Positions 36,000 to 49,267 of a stretch of 64,000 nt of DNA are shown one piece after another (within the stretch, counting starts at the first letter, position 1; the number at the start of each line of letters is the position of its first letter). The stretch comes from Hsuehochloa calcarea (lineage: Eukaryota; Streptophyta; Magnoliopsida; Poales; Poaceae), in assembly GCA_036346395.1 (NCBI GenBank), contig CM070599.1, forward strand, positions 31,115,232 to 31,179,231. Direction: 5' to 3'. Both the position numbers and the translations under genes were made by a program. Under the pieces are notes generated by a model that had not been told where the DNA came from, did no database searches, and saw nothing but the letters and a program-made list of their open reading frames with translations.

Positions 36000-37242
36000 A
36001 ATCAGTGGTGAGAGTGTCATCCACAAACCGTCATCCCGCATACACATCGGGTTCAACATCATTTCTAAGACCTCATCGTGGGTATATGGCAGCCACATGA
36101 CATGTAGAAGTTTTACAAGACATTATTGATGAAACATTAGTTAAAACCAAATTATCAGCATGCAAAGTAACTCATCAAACTATACTTGGTCTTGAGTGAT
36201 GACGTCAAGCTCGTTTGTGTAGCCGAGGTACCGCGATTTCAGACGACTAGTTGGTGGGATGATGGAGCTCCAAAGGTAGGCTACTATCGGAAATGACATG
36301 CAGGGTAGTCAAGGGGCCATGCCTACAGGGAGATGGATTTGAGTTGCATTTTTATTGAATGAGAACGAATATGATAAAACACAAATTTTTGTACATGCAG
36401 GGTAGCACGAGTGGGCCTACCCAAGGGCAAACGCTCCCACATCTATACTTGCAGGAGGATGCATAGCCACCCAAGTTACCGTTGGCACTCCGTGAGCAGC
36501 ACACATCGCACAAGTGGTGATACAAACAAGGTAGTGCAGCAGAACCCCAACTGTAAGTCCCTGCCGCTCCAAAATCACCCAATATGGGCAAGTATACCCA
36601 AGAGACGGCATTACCAGTACCGCCAGGGAAAAGGAAGGACCCAAGTAGATGCCACACTCATGCTCGTACGAAGCGTTGCACTGTGACCATATCTGCATCC
36701 TACGAGCACATGTTGAAGTTTGCACGCGGCCATGATGTAAGCATGGAAAACGGCCGATTGCACCTCACGTCCTCAACCGCATCGTCGGCCGCACACCATG
36801 CCACTCGCCAACCCGGTCATGCCAACCCGCGCTGTTGATATCTCCAGTCACGGGAAGCCCATCTATGGGAAGTCCTGCAGCGTGGTGGTCATCTTGCTTG
36901 ACGAGAGGTGGAACGTATGCGTCTCCGGCGCCATTGGTCCACCAGTGCCGCCAGGGCAACACCGTCCATGCGGGGAAGCCCATTGGTGACAATCCACACC
37001 AAGGGAAGGAAATCGGCATCGCGGACATACAAAACGTATCACTCATCCCACTCCAGAGGGTGTGTGGCCGAGAGCGAAGTGGCTGGAGTACATGCGAGAC
37101 AAATTTGCATAGACATAGGTGAAATGCACCACATGGTCAACAAGTTGAAAGCATGATCGAACAATGGATCGAGAAATCTCATCACACCCTCGTCGACTAT
37201 AAGGTGTGTGCGGTGGTCATTATCGTACTCCGAGATGAGCAA
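36000..37242 (-). pseudogene. Plant mobile domain (PMD, MAIN-like / 'aminotransferase-like') remnant, downstream of the transposase
   Basis: Minus-strand frames give SEYDNDHRTHLIVDEGVMRF, then YVRDADFLPLVWIVTNGLPR with ALVDQW, then ETHTFHLSS, TTTLQD, IDGLPVTGDI and GWHDRVGEWHGV in turn. That is the conserved order of the PMD: the hydrophobic start, the W-R-PETHTFHL block and the LGLP-DG-PV block. Further on, NLGG and LLQVWMWERLPLGRP match the PMD C-terminal region. PMDs are known in plant proteins such as MAIN/MAIL1 and in plant transposable elements. It is on the same strand as, and just after, the transposase. Whether they were one fused protein or two cannot be decided. Stops and frameshifts abound. 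Confidence 0.8.
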
Positions 37243-37399
37243 TGTGTACTACTAGTGCTGAGGCATCCTGCAATAGAAGAAAGAAATTTGTTAGTAAACA
37301 CGAAGTACAATACAATGGAGAAAATGCTATGGAGTGAACGCATTTAAGAAACAACAATACTCTGCACAATGACAACGGATGTTACCTCAGGGCTGCAAG

Positions 37400-39776
37400 A
37401 CACCTCCTGTTGGATACGGGAGTGGTGTCACCTTACCCTGCGCTACTGGCAATCCTTATTAATGTGTTTTGTCCTAGTTTGGTCGTGCTCATGACACTGC
37501 GAGCACCTGTTGGTTATGGTGGCGTCGTCGAAGTTCCCTAGGCTAATCATGCCTTATCGGCTTGCTGTGAGCGGTCCATATCATTACAAAGTCTTTTCCT
37601 CTTCCTCCTACCTCTTCGCTTGTTCACCATTTCTATGTTGGGAATGTATTCCTCCCCAACGTAGGGTGACCAATGCGAGGGATCAAGGTGAGGCTCAAAA
37701 CTCTTCTCCCAAATTCTCATCGTGGCTAGCTTTGAGAATTCCTCGCCAATGAAGGTGTTCAAAAGGTGGCTTACGCCATGCATGCGGCATGCGGTGATGA
37801 TGCGCGAGCATGGCACGTGTTACAAAGCTGGGACCATGCAAGTGCAATATCCCGACAGTCAGGTTCACTCTATGGTTTTGGCCTTCATAACGTTCACTCC
37901 CTATCGATGTGCCCTTCGTTGCCCTGATGGTGTAGATATCCAAAGTCGGGTCGTATTCGTCCGCATCCTAGTTGCATGACTCGTCCTCCGCCAAAGCAAG
38001 GTGTTTGACAGTAACCGCAACCCAATGCTCCCGTCATTGTATGTATCCCTTGCACGGGTCCACCGATCCACAAAGTATGAGTTGGCCATCCTAAATGAGT
38101 ACTCCATGATGGCCGATACTAGCATAGCACAGATGCCCTTCAGAACGTTGTTGAACACCTTTGAGATGTTCGTGGTCATCATACCATACATACATCCATC
38201 TTCATCATATGCATGTGCCCATTTCCTCTTGTGCTGCAAGACCTCGTCCAACAACTTATTCCCTAGTTGGTCGGTCAGTCCCCTCAACTCCGTCAGCTTG
38301 CCCTTGAAGTCCCTCTTCTCCAAACATCCGCACAACAGCTTGATTTTTTGGCGAGATCTTCCCTATCACATTGCTCAAAAAATTACCGCTAAGTGACGCA
38401 TGCACCACCTATGCAACACATCCGGGTGTCCATCAAGTTTGCTCTTCACAGCATTCATAATGTCGCGGTGCCTATTCGAGACGAAGCAAACCTTTCTTCC
38501 AGGTCCAACAAGGTGTAGACGAACTATATCCATGAACCATTGCCAACTTGTATTATTCTCACCCTCATTAAGTGTGAATGCTAGTGGAATCAGCTGGTCT
38601 TCTGCATCAATACCCACGGCGATCATCAAGGCACCATAGTGCTTCTCGGTTAGGAATGTGGCGTCAACTTGCAGTCTTCTTTGCATTGCCCAAAAGACCA
38701 ATACACCCGCCTGAGAACATGTTTCATAACTACTTCATCGGGTTTCGTTCGGTTCCCGTGCCAAGGATAAAACTCCATGCCCGAGTTCTTGGCCTGCATA
38801 GTGCTTAGGATCCGAGAAAGCAACTCATAAACCTCCTTCCAATCACCTCACAGTAACTGCATCATTCTCTACTTTGCCCTCCATGCTTTGTCGTAATTCA
38901 CATGGTACTTAATGAACCCAAATATAACCTCAATAAGCGTGGCGACAGTCACACTAGGGTCGACAACCATAACCCTAGTTATGCGCCTTGCGATGAAATT
39001 AGCAGTCGTCTAAAGGTGCTTCCCGAGCACTCATGTAGTCTCACAAGAGTGAGGTTGCTTCACATTCGTTATTTTTCACTGTTTGTCCCTAGTTTTCTGC
39101 CCCCATACCTTCTATCTGCACCCCCTTTTGCACCTCATGGTATAACTCTTGTTCACATCGGAGTGTTGTACTACAAACGGACGATGGTGCCTCATGGAGT
39201 ATTCTTGCAGCCAAACCTTCACATCCTCTATGCTTGAAAATAGATTTTCCTTGCGTATGACATCATTCTCCATTCCCGAATGCCATCCCTACTCTTCAAC
39301 CCATTTGCATAGACAGCGTTACCAACTATTCTGACATCCTCGAATGCTTGCATCGATGGGATCTCACCCATTACACTATGAAGAACATGGCCTTCCTCAG
39401 AGGAGAAAAGTCGAGCAGACGCTTCATTTTCGGTCGAGCTCCAACTTTTGTCGGACTCAACGCCACAAACTATTCCATCTCAGAACACCTCCTCAGGCTC
39501 ATCGTTCAGCACAGTGCCATTGAAATCAGTCAAGGGGTCACTAACACATCCACCAACGTGGGCATCGTTGTTAAGACTGATGTCAATGACCTCTTGGGAT
39601 GGTTGGTCCTCCATTGGGGGGCCTTGCGAAAGTTCCACAGCGGATTTAAGTTCCTCCATTGTGCCATTCACACATCCATATTCTTTCACATATTCGCGCC
39701 AACGACTGTCCTCTCCACCACAACCTCCAACGACCGCACCTGAGATGTGAGCACAACATCCTTGTACGTGTCCCAA
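37400..39776 (-). pseudogene. MULE A transposase (MuDR-type DDE core and SWIM region), decayed
   Basis: The N-terminal part (39776-39300) includes EVFWDGIVCGV. The core at 38701-38375 reads RRLQVDATFLTEKHYGALMI (first catalytic Asp present), then LIPLAFTLNEGENNTSWQWF. In CFVSNRHRDIMNAV, Asn replaces the second catalytic Asp of the usual SDRH. It ends with HRWCMRHL. Next, at 38335-37901, comes KWAHAYDEDGCMYGMMTTN and VFNNVLKG, and at 37943-37560 a worn SWIM zinc-finger region followed by RRGRRKRKRLCNDMDRS. The enzyme would cut and join element ends; this copy is non-functional. Confidence 0.88.
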
Positions 39777-41289
39777 TCATCGTCGCATGAGATTGTCATC
39801 AACAAGGCGTGCACCTTTCAACCTAGCCCAGCATTATACCGTCCCTCCATTCCGACAACAACCCCACTCATTCCATCCAAGGGTCGACTTAATCCTTGTC
39901 ACAAGAGTTTGAAAGACTAGTGATTCTCGAAACATAAGTGCAGTCACTTCCTTGCCAACAAAGTCGACACCACTACCCGTTTGGCTAACCGCCCACCAGT
40001 AAAAACACATACAACTTTATCCATCTACATCCAACAATGCGAATAAAACATTTCAAAGTCAGTACTGCATGCTATAGGTACCAACTACTACACATACTAC
40101 TAACGAACAACTACACTTCAAAGTAGTACTAACCATTCCATATATGACTAATGCTGACCAGTATACAACGAACACAAAATTCGTCGACTACTATGCCAAA
40201 GGGCCCGACAAGCTAGGATTTGAATTTTTGAACTAAATAGGTCTTTCTGGAAGAAAGGTTTTATTACTCCCTCCCTCCCTCCCAACTATATTTTCCAATC
40301 TAACCCTTTTCGCCACGCCGCCACTCGGGGTGTGGTAACCAAATTCCACTCAAACATGCAATTCGGCCAAAACCCTAAAATAAAACTACAATAACATATC
40401 CAAATTCCTCACAATAATAACAAAACTACAATTTAATAGCCAGATTTCCATCACAACTACATGAAACTACAATGACATATCCTATTTTATCCACAAATCC
40501 TACCCACAACATCCAATTGCATTCACAAATCGCTAAAAGTTGCATTAACACAACAAAATATGCACACAATCAAGTATCATTGTGTACTAATGCTATCCAA
40601 TTCACTCCGAAGTGAACGATTTAAACCAATTCTGCTCAAACATGCAATTCGGGCAAAACCCTAAATCCATCAATCTAACCGATTTTATCATAAATAAATA
40701 GAGGGAATGGGTGAGATTACCTTGGGGGATGATCTCCACGGGTTTACATACTCCTAATTGGCTCCAAATCGACGGATTTGGGAGGTTGGGGGCAGGGAGG
40801 AGAGAGACGCGCGGGAGGAAGAGAGGAGGATTGGGGTAAAATGAAGAATTGGGTGGGCCGACGTCTCCTGAGTTATCTCTACCACGCCACACACATTAGC
40901 ACGACAAGGCAGGCTTGTCATGCCATGAGGATTGGCGTGACAACGGCAACGCATGCCCTCCACGTTGGCACAACATGTGCATGACGATTTGCGTGGCAGG
41001 TTTGACCACGCCAAGGAAAGTGGTGTGACAGAATAGTTTGACCACGCTGCGAGTTATGGCGTGACCAAATGTGTCAGAATTGAAAATAAAGTTAGCGAGG
41101 GGTTGACTTTAAAATATGATTAAAAAGGATTAAATAAAATAATTCGCATTACTACCGCGGATGTTAGCAAGGTCCAATTTCCGACTAGAAACTCGGAATC
41201 GTGATGAGGTCCATGGTTTGTGTGACCGGCTTGTTCCTTGCCTACTATGGCAATTTCAAGTTTTCAACACCACCGGACAAACCTAGCTA

Positions 41290-44230
41290 GTAGAAAAGTG
41301 TGGTGAAATAAACTTGTTGTCGAACCCCGAGCGTGGAATACCCGAAGCCCTCGTGTGTGTACTATACTAGTTCCATGATCAGTGGCTAGTACACACATTC
41401 ACAACATTGATAATCACATCCATAAATTATACACACAACATGAAACAAATATATGATAATAACTTAAGCGTTTACATCAAGTTATATTACAAAAGGTGAC
41501 CGATCAAATTAAATTGCAAGTTTCAAAAGAAAGACAGCGGAAGCATAATAGTAAGACCAAAAGTTCAGCGGTGTGCTCATCCAAACCCTCAGGCAACCGA
41601 CAAGGACCAAACCCTAGCAAAAACTGTTCATGTACCGTCCAGTATTGGGAGCAAAGAAGACATCGTCCGGAATTGGCTCATCCTCATATTCTGATCAACA
41701 ATTTAAGCAATATTGAGTACATTTTGTACTCAACAAGACTTGTAATGTATCACAACATAATTATAAATGCAAGGCTAATAAAGGATGACGCTCTACTCTA
41801 TAAGTTATTTTTAGCATTAAATAAGTTTTATTTACAATATCAATATGTAATAGTTTGCAACGGAATTTGTAAAGACCAGTTGACCGATATTAAAATAACA
41901 AGTATGTAACTCAATTAATAGCGAAATCACAACCCTCCTTGGCTGCGATCAACATTTCATTCTCAGCCATAGACATGGCATGTGTTTTTGCAAAAATTAA
42001 GACTATACCCAGCAATACAACACTTAGCGTGCTCATCACCGCGAGCACGACTATTTAAATAGATTTACACTATGCAAAGTTGTACAACTTTACCCGCATG
42101 ATGCAAGCTCTCTAGTTTGTTTGGTATCCATTGACACCACCGCTCACAATCTTTTAGTAAGCAGTCTAGAGTTTGCAACGAAGCCTTTACATCACCTAGA
42201 CCTAACCTTGCACTAGCCTGATGAATGACAACCCTCACTTCGATCCCGGGTACCCCGTCTCAGGGAGGCATTCATCGTTGTGTCGGCAAGATTTGTCCCC
42301 GACACCTTGGTGAAGGGAGCCCTTCGAGCAAACCTACCTAGATATGCTCGCACTATTGCGACCTACCAATATGCAATGCTAGGCCTGGACAACTTATTTA
42401 GCTAAGACCGCCCTAGTTCAGCCATGTGGTTGTACTCTTACGTTTAGGTTGGATATACCGGCGTTCGGTCCTTAATCGAACCGGACGATATCCCCCATCT
42501 ACTTGTCAGATACACCACTCACATTTCACAATTTATAATATAACTCGCCCATGTCACAAATTAAAATTTTCATTTTTATTTTTATACAAAATAACAAAGG
42601 TAACCCCTCTTGACCATATTTCAAACCCCCAATTCATAATCACTTTTTTATCAATTGCTCGATTTTAACGAAACTAGAGCCTGACTAAACATCTATTCGA
42701 CATTTCTAATCGAAATACCCACATTGACATCATTCATTGTCTAAACCATGTTCTAAGGGCTACAATAGTAAGGATATCAATATTTCAGAGAGGATCATGC
42801 ATATAATAGGAATTTAACTACCGTTATCCCTAAATATACACGCATGCATAATAGATTTTGCAACACAAAGTAAAAATATTTGAAATATGGGATCAACACG
42901 GTCAAAGGAGGTTCTTGCCTTGCTTTGGTTGCTCAGAGAATGAGCATGGTGGATCGTCAAATATCTCGATCGTGTTCCGACGTCTATTCAAAAGAGCGAA
43001 TAACAAATCAAAAATAGAATAATAATTTCAACAACAACAAAATCCAAATATTTTTGCATATTCAGACAGAGCATGATTTTTTATGAATTTGGAAAAAAAA
43101 TATTCATTCAATTTGGAGTTCATATGCAAAAGTTATTAACATTTTTAATTTGCTTGGTTTGAAAAATTCTGAAATAAATAAAAGGGTGACGTTGAAAGCG
43201 TATTTTATGAGGTTTACACTTTCCAACAAAGAAAGCATATTTTCTCTAAACTAGAAGCGGCTTTTCCCATTTTTACATTTTTTCGGATTTTATTGACTTA
43301 CATGTGGGCTCTACTTGTTAGTGACTCATATTTTTATTTCTTGATTTTATTTACAAAACAGTGGCGGTCCTACATGTCATAGACTCATTAACTATTAACT
43401 AAATGATTAATCTTAATTTGATTTAACCTACCAACAACTAGGGTCCACATGTCAGTCTCTCGGTTTTTAAAATATATTTAAAATCGAAAATAGTGGGTGG
43501 TCCCACATGTCAGTGACTCATTTACTAATTACGTTTAGAATTATATTTTTGATTATCTTTTCAACCGGTCCCACATGTCATCGTCTTAATCTACTTATTC
43601 ACTGTCATTAACGTTAAGAAAACCTTAATTGTGAGTGGGACCCACTATCAGCAAGAGAAAGGAGAGAGCAGGGCTGCGTGCGGCCGAGCGCCATGGCGAG
43701 CTCGCTGGCGGCGAATAGCGTAGTGACTTGGCTCAGTGATGGGTAACATAGGTTCCCTGCTCGACGGTGATCCTACTGGGTGGTGGTGGAGGCCGAAGAG
43801 GTGGGCGGAGGCGATGCTACGCCGGCGAGAAGCGACGGAGCGCCTCAGGTTTGCGGTGGCTTTCATGCATGGGGCCATGACACAGTGAATGGTGGTGTGC
43901 ATTGTCTCTAGGGGGCAACAACGATGCTACAAGCAGCGGCTTAGGGACCAATTGTCACTGGAGCAGCGGCGACAACGCTTCCCGCGGCGGCGCCATGCTC
44001 GACTAAGGTGAACTCCACTCTATGCTAGCTAATCATCTATTCTAACACGCGAAAAAGCTCTAAGGGACTATTAAAAGCTCACCAATGTCCTTGATGGCGT
44101 TGGGAATGGTCAAAGAAGCTTGTTGACATTGAACAGCGGCGGCATAGAGTAGGCTCACGGTGCTGACACTCTACGATAATGAAAGGGCTACAAAAAGGTA
44201 CACATTAGCTCACATACGTACCGGGTACAG
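41290..44230 (-). mobile_element. Probable LTR-retrotransposon LTR sequence, minus orientation
   Basis: No coding region is seen. On the minus strand near 41540 the phrase ATGCTTCCGCTGTCTTTC resembles the 3' half of many grass gypsy LTRs. Five or six copies of GGTCCCACATGTCAGTGACTCA-like phrases (43300-43640) and a GC-rich block at 43650-44000 also fit such an LTR. I did not find matching ends or target-site duplication, so the limits and class are uncertain. Confidence 0.35.
43300..43645. repeat. Degenerate GGTCCCACATGTCAG repeats
   Basis: TACATGTGGGCTC (about 43300), GGTCCTACATGTCA (43366), GGTCCACATGTCAG (43442), GGTCCCACATGTCAGTGACT (43500), GGTCCCACATGTCA (43567) and GTGGGACCCACT (43635) are spaced about 60-75 bases apart, in AT-rich surroundings. 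The first and last are in the opposite orientation, giving short inverted pairs. Confidence 0.65.
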
Positions 44231-46228
44231 ATAAGAGTCGCCACTTTTGCCATTGCCTATCCCGGTGGAAGGCAGCCGCGAGCCGCGCGCCGCGCGTCTG
44301 CACGTCCAGGTGATCCGCCGTTAGCTATCTCCAGACTCGACCGCTCGCACAGTCGAACGGATACTGTCAATTCGGGGCTCGTTTGGTTTCGGTGATTTTT
44401 TGTTGGATTAGGGCCATTACGCGACAGCGGCACCGGGGCGCTAGGCCTGCACGGACGATAGCCTGCGGGCCGGCGCATGGGTCGTGGGTATACGAGTTGG
44501 CTGCGCCGGGTTACGAGGAAAACATCCCAGCGTATGGCCCGAGTTGCGCGAGGGAGAATGGTGGACAGGTGCCCGGCCCGGCCCGGCCTGGCCCGCGCCG
44601 CGCGTATGACTAGTTGACATCCGCGTGAAGCTTGACCTCTTACGCAAGAAATCGGGGGACGCACCAACAAATCTCGAGCCGCGGCCTGGGAGTGAGCCTG
44701 TCAGAGGCGTCCTTTCCGCTCTCATCAAAAGCGTAGAAAGCATAGCACACACCTTATCATCTCGGCCACGGGGGCAGGCACATGAATGGGTTGTACCTCC
44801 CAGGTAGGAAAGTAGCGTATTCTGTCTCCTTGCTAATTAACTACAGTACTACTGTGAGTACTAAAAGATAACTTATTTTTCGGTGTCACGATGTACTGCA
44901 TACTGTTAAGAATATTTTTAATAATATATTTATTATCGTCTCTTACCTATATCAGGTTAATAAAATCGTACATGAAGGAGAGAGTACATGTCGTCTCTTC
45001 CTGAAGATAAGACATAATATATTAATCTACTTTAGTTGATATGTAAGTCCATTTCAAAAAATAAAATATAATATAAATGTTGAAGAGTGTGCTAGACACT
45101 ATATATTACAGATATTATCTTTAAAAATAATGTAATATATATTAGAGATAAAATTATCTCAAATTATTAGAGATGCCTTAAGTAGAACGGAGAGTGGAGA
45201 CTGACCTATTGGTAAAAGATGCACTTGTTTAATCAACTGCTACGTCACATTTAACTTCTACTCCGAATAACACTTTCGTACAAAGTAACATGCCACTTTA
45301 CTTCAAATTGGATATTTGGCAAGTGTAGGAACTTCCCTATAAAGTTGTTCGGGAGCTGAGCTCGGCAAGTATTATAAAATGTAAAATGAAAGAGACACCT
45401 GAAAAGGACGAATCTACCCCCATTTGGAAATGTCCTGCACGGCCTCAATCTCGTCATCTTCCCCTTTTTTCTCCCATCCGATGATTGACACTTGTGGCTG
45501 GCGGGATTAAACTATTAGCGACCTGAGAGAGACGTTTTGATACGATCAGGTGCTCTTGGTCTCTTGTTTTTAGGGGTGGTGGCTGTCAGATAACCATGGT
45601 TAGTGAGGCATCGCCGTATGGTGCTCACATGCATGCATGGGCTCCACCACAATTTAATTGGATCTCTAAAACCTAGTTTTGTTCGAGCTGCCATGTTTAG
45701 TGGTAACTACAAATTAAAAGGTCTCGTGTACGGATCTGCTGCCATAGATCGATCCTCTGTATCAAGTAGGTGATTTGGGCATCCTACCCTGCGATTGCAA
45801 GCAAATTATACGCAATTATCAAATTAAGAACAGGATGGCATGTGAGATCTGAGATTTATTTAGCGAGTAGAAATAGTTTTATTGTATGCTTATGAGCTCA
45901 TTTTTCCCCATTTAGTTAGAACACGTTTGTTGAAAAGTATGACAAATGGTGTCCAAAATCCAAACAACTGCAGCCGAACAGCCGCCGCACAAGACGGACA
46001 GATCGCTCGTGCCCCCAAGCTACCATCGTCTGAATCTCCAGAGGAATCGTTCCCAGGCCGAAGCCCCGGGCCGAACTTGCTCATCTCCAGAATGAAGATT
46101 ATTAGGCTTTCAAGCCTTATTCCTCTCCTACCTTTCATGACAAGTGGGTTCATTTTTCGTTTTTTTCTATTTCTTTTCCCTAATCGAGAAATTTCAACAA
46201 AAAAAACCTTGAAATATTCAACAAGAAC
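44231..46228. other. No gene recognised; possible AT-rich MITE at 44906-45181
   Basis: The GC-rich start (44250-44800) yields overlapping open frames on both strands without family resemblance. The 276-bp AT-rich block 44906-45181 has ends TTAAGAATATTTTTAATAAT and, reversed, TTAAGGCATCTCTAATAATT, which are similar enough to suggest a MITE with imperfect inverted ends and a TTA-like target. That call is tentative. The remainder is featureless to me. Confidence 0.35.
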
Positions 46229-46498
46229 GACAGGCGACAGCCTCCGCGGAGGCACTTGGAAAACCCAAAGAATAACAGGTGACAGACAACAGTTGACAAG
46301 AAATATGAACAAACCCAAATGGAGATTGACGGTGAGCGGTGTCCTAATCCAAATGTAGAATATGACAGGCGACATCACTTGGACAACCCGAAGAATGACA
46401 TGAAAGATACTATAACTGACAAGAAATATGAACGAGCCCAAATGGGGTTGGCGGCAGGCAGAGCCTAAAATGGTGGATCGCAAAAGCTGCCCTAACAC
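46229..46498. repeat. 135-bp tandem duplication
   Basis: GACAGGCGACA starts both units (46229 and 46364). The shared phrases CACTTGGA, ACAAGAAATATGAAC and CCCAAATGG follow in the same order. Identity is moderate. Long open frames overlap here on both strands (for example 45890-46546 minus), but none is recognisable. Confidence 0.75.
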
Positions 46499-48606
46499 AG
46501 ATATGCGCAATGGCTTGACTCGCCAGTTGGATCCAGACTTAATCATCCATGATTACAAATCACACATGTTATAATCGAAAAACATTAATAAACAAATCAT
46601 AGAAAAGAATTCCGGAACACCATATTTAATTTCGTGAAGGTAGAGAAAGAGTCAGGTGGGGATCTGGCCCCTTTTTGGTTTGGATTTTTTATATATCAAG
46701 AGCCTATTATATCTCCTGTAATTTATTTGTATTGTTAGTACTATTTGAATTCTTCGATACTTATGGCTCTGCTCTTGTTCCGTCATATTAATATTATTAT
46801 TCCCAAGCAAGCAATTAGGTACTATTGATGGTGTGAACATAGTCTTATTGTTTGGGCAATGGTTATCGCTTCATTATTTCTGATGCCTCATGTGGGTAGT
46901 CTATTTCTAATTTCAGAAGGATTTTTAAAAGTAAAACCATAGTATTCTTATGCAACCGTTGGTTCTTGATGGGTAATAAATTGGAATTTCCATGAATTTA
47001 TGTATAAACTTTCTTTGGCGTGTACTGCAGGTCTACCACAAATCGTCACACATTGGATAGATTGAAATTACACATTGACCTACAAACCTTTTCAGTATAT
47101 ATATATATATATATATATATATAACAACTTATTACTTTTTTGTTAAAAAAAATGTGCCACCCGGTATATAACATGCATTGATGTTAGCAAGAGTACATAT
47201 TTTGAGTTTTGAGTTACGAAGTTTGGTTTCCTTAATATATTAGGAAGTTCTGAAGGTTTCTAATGTTCATGTAGTAAATTAAAGCCCTTGTAAATGACGT
47301 CTTTAAATTTTCATGTAACAAGGGAAAGGTTACCAATGAGGCAACGAACGATGAAAAAAAAAAGGAACATTAATTTACAAACTCTTCCTTTTGAATCGCA
47401 AGAAAAAAAACAGTGGACCCTATATCTCAAGTAGCGATAAAACTGGAAAATCTATTGTTTAGAAATGCAACGTCCACCAAAAAGAGTTACCAGCAGCTCG
47501 AATCTCCAACACGTGATTGACCGAATTCACGCTATTATTTATGTTATCCTTCCTTATTACACCCAATAGAGGGCTCATGCGTAGCAGTTATCCTTCGAAA
47601 GGCTTCCTTTCAACGTCATCTTGTTGATTACATGTGATTGAATGGTGGTTTAGAGTCCGAGCTTATCTTCACCTACAAAACTCACGACGTGCGACTCAAT
47701 TCGCTCGATAGGTTTACTTTAGATGCATGGTTCAAGCATCAAACAAATGATATATTTAAAAAATAACGACAGGATGATAAGTTATTTAAGTTGCAAAATG
47801 TTCCTATTTGCTAACTTCGTTCTCTTCGAGATCAGGACCCAGAAATTTTTTTGGAATCCAAACATAGGAAAACAAACGATACTCATTGTCGTGCTTTGGA
47901 CCCATAGTCTTAACTAAACCAATTAACCAACCCATGGTTGCTTTTGCTGGACATCCACGAGACTAGCCTGAAAGAAAGTTAACGGCCCCCAAAAAACAAA
48001 CCTGCCGCTGCTGCTTCCCGCATTGGGAAGGGCTGCATCCTATGCTCGTTTGCTACGCTGCAACGTGCAAGTACTGTGTGGCAGGCAGCATGGCCGGCCA
48101 TCATCGATTTCGAGCTCTGCACAGTTCATGAGCAGTTGGCCGAAGCTACCGGTGATCCTCTGTGGTGTATGAAGGAAGCATGACTTTGCAGCCATAGCTG
48201 GCCTGTAATTCCTTGACAATAGACATAATGGCTTTATTATTAGTCTTGGGACAATTGGCGTTACAAATTGTTATGAAGTTTGTTGCGCGTCACACTGTAG
48301 TTCCGATGAGTTTTATATAGAATTTTACGATTAAATATATGTATAATTCTGGAAATGAAGCCGCACGACAACAAAAAGCATCGGGTTCTGGTATGGTAGA
48401 CCCCATATTGCGTCCATCGGATGCGATTGATTGGTCTAGTGATTCTAAAACTTATCTAGACATGTTAGAGTGATCATGCATTTGGTTGATGCTTACTTTG
48501 TACGCAATGTTATATTGTGTCGGTCATTTCTAAAATGCTCAAGTTCAATGAGATACTATGAGTGGATTTGGTTGGTTCCGGTCAATTTAATGGCTTGACG
48601 CTTTCC
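46499..48606. other. AT-rich DNA with no gene recognised
   Basis: A (TA)n run of about 26 bases lies at 47097-47123. I saw no coding similarity, terminal inverted repeats or LTR ends in the rest of this stretch. Confidence 0.5.
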
Positions 48607-48998
48607 GTTTACACCAGAGGTAGATCCAACTCTTGAGTTGGGTGGGCTATAGTTTGATATTTGAAAATCTTACTAATGTTAAAATCCATAAAAAAAAACT
48701 CTTGAAAAAAAGATCAAACATTCTTGTTTCACCCAAAAACAGCTGGTCCAACCCGAAACTTAACCGTGGCTGACTCCATCCCCGGTTTACACTTCATAAC
48801 CACGTTTACACCAGAGGTAGATCCAACTCTTGAGTTGGGTGGGCTATAGTTTGAGATTTGAAAATCTTACTAATGTTAAAATCTATAAAAAAACTCTTGA
48901 AAAATCATCAAACATTCTTGTTTCACCCAAAAACAGCTGGTCCAACCCGAAACTTAACGGTGGCTAACTCCATCCCCGGTTTACACTTCGTAACCACG
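48607..48998. repeat. 197-bp tandem duplication, highly similar copies
   Basis: Two adjacent units begin GTTTACACCAGAGGTAGATC at 48607 and 48804 and both end in ...CTTCxTAACCACG. They differ at only a few positions plus A-run lengths, so the duplication is recent. There is no coding potential. Confidence 0.92.
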
Positions 48999-49267
48999 TA
49001 ATGTCATCTATACAATTGTAAGCCATTAATAACACTCACTGGAACCTATGGTTCAGTTAGCAAGGCTTAGTTCCATATACGATTTTCATCTAAGCAATTA
49101 ACAACCAGTTAATTCATCTATCAGCTTAGCTATACCTAGCAACTAGGTAACTAGTATTGGTGTTCTTCTCACATGTATAGCCATGTAAACGATCCAGACT
49201 TCGCGCTATACCGAAGCTCGAGATGGAGAGTTGTTTGCTGTACTGGCTTATTTCCACCCTGAGAACG

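Larger units (their letters stand above)
34816..41160 (-). mobile_element. Mutator-like element (MULE A) with transposase and plant mobile domain, minus strand
   Basis: A minus-strand MULE transposase remnant (about 39776-37400) and a plant mobile domain (about 37242-36000) lie between the truncated copia B and LTR-like DNA. The left junction is sharp, because copia B stops at GPM...SMA. I could not define terminal inverted repeats or a convincing 9-bp duplication. TAGCATGGC at the left and TAGCAAGGT near 41165 agree at 7 of 9 bases, which is weak. GTTTGACCACGCC and GGCGTGAC phrases recur near the right end (40900-41070). Confidence 0.7.

Noticed and set aside
34800..41180. 9-bp target duplication for MULE A (TAGCATGGC versus TAGCAAGGT)
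   Set aside because: Only 7 of 9 bases match and no matching inverted ends lie next to them. It is kept as a remark, not a boundary call.
45890..46546. 218-residue minus-strand frame
   Set aside because: It crosses a 135-bp tandem duplication, is faced by a 158-residue plus-strand frame, and reads as repeated low-information sequence without a known domain.
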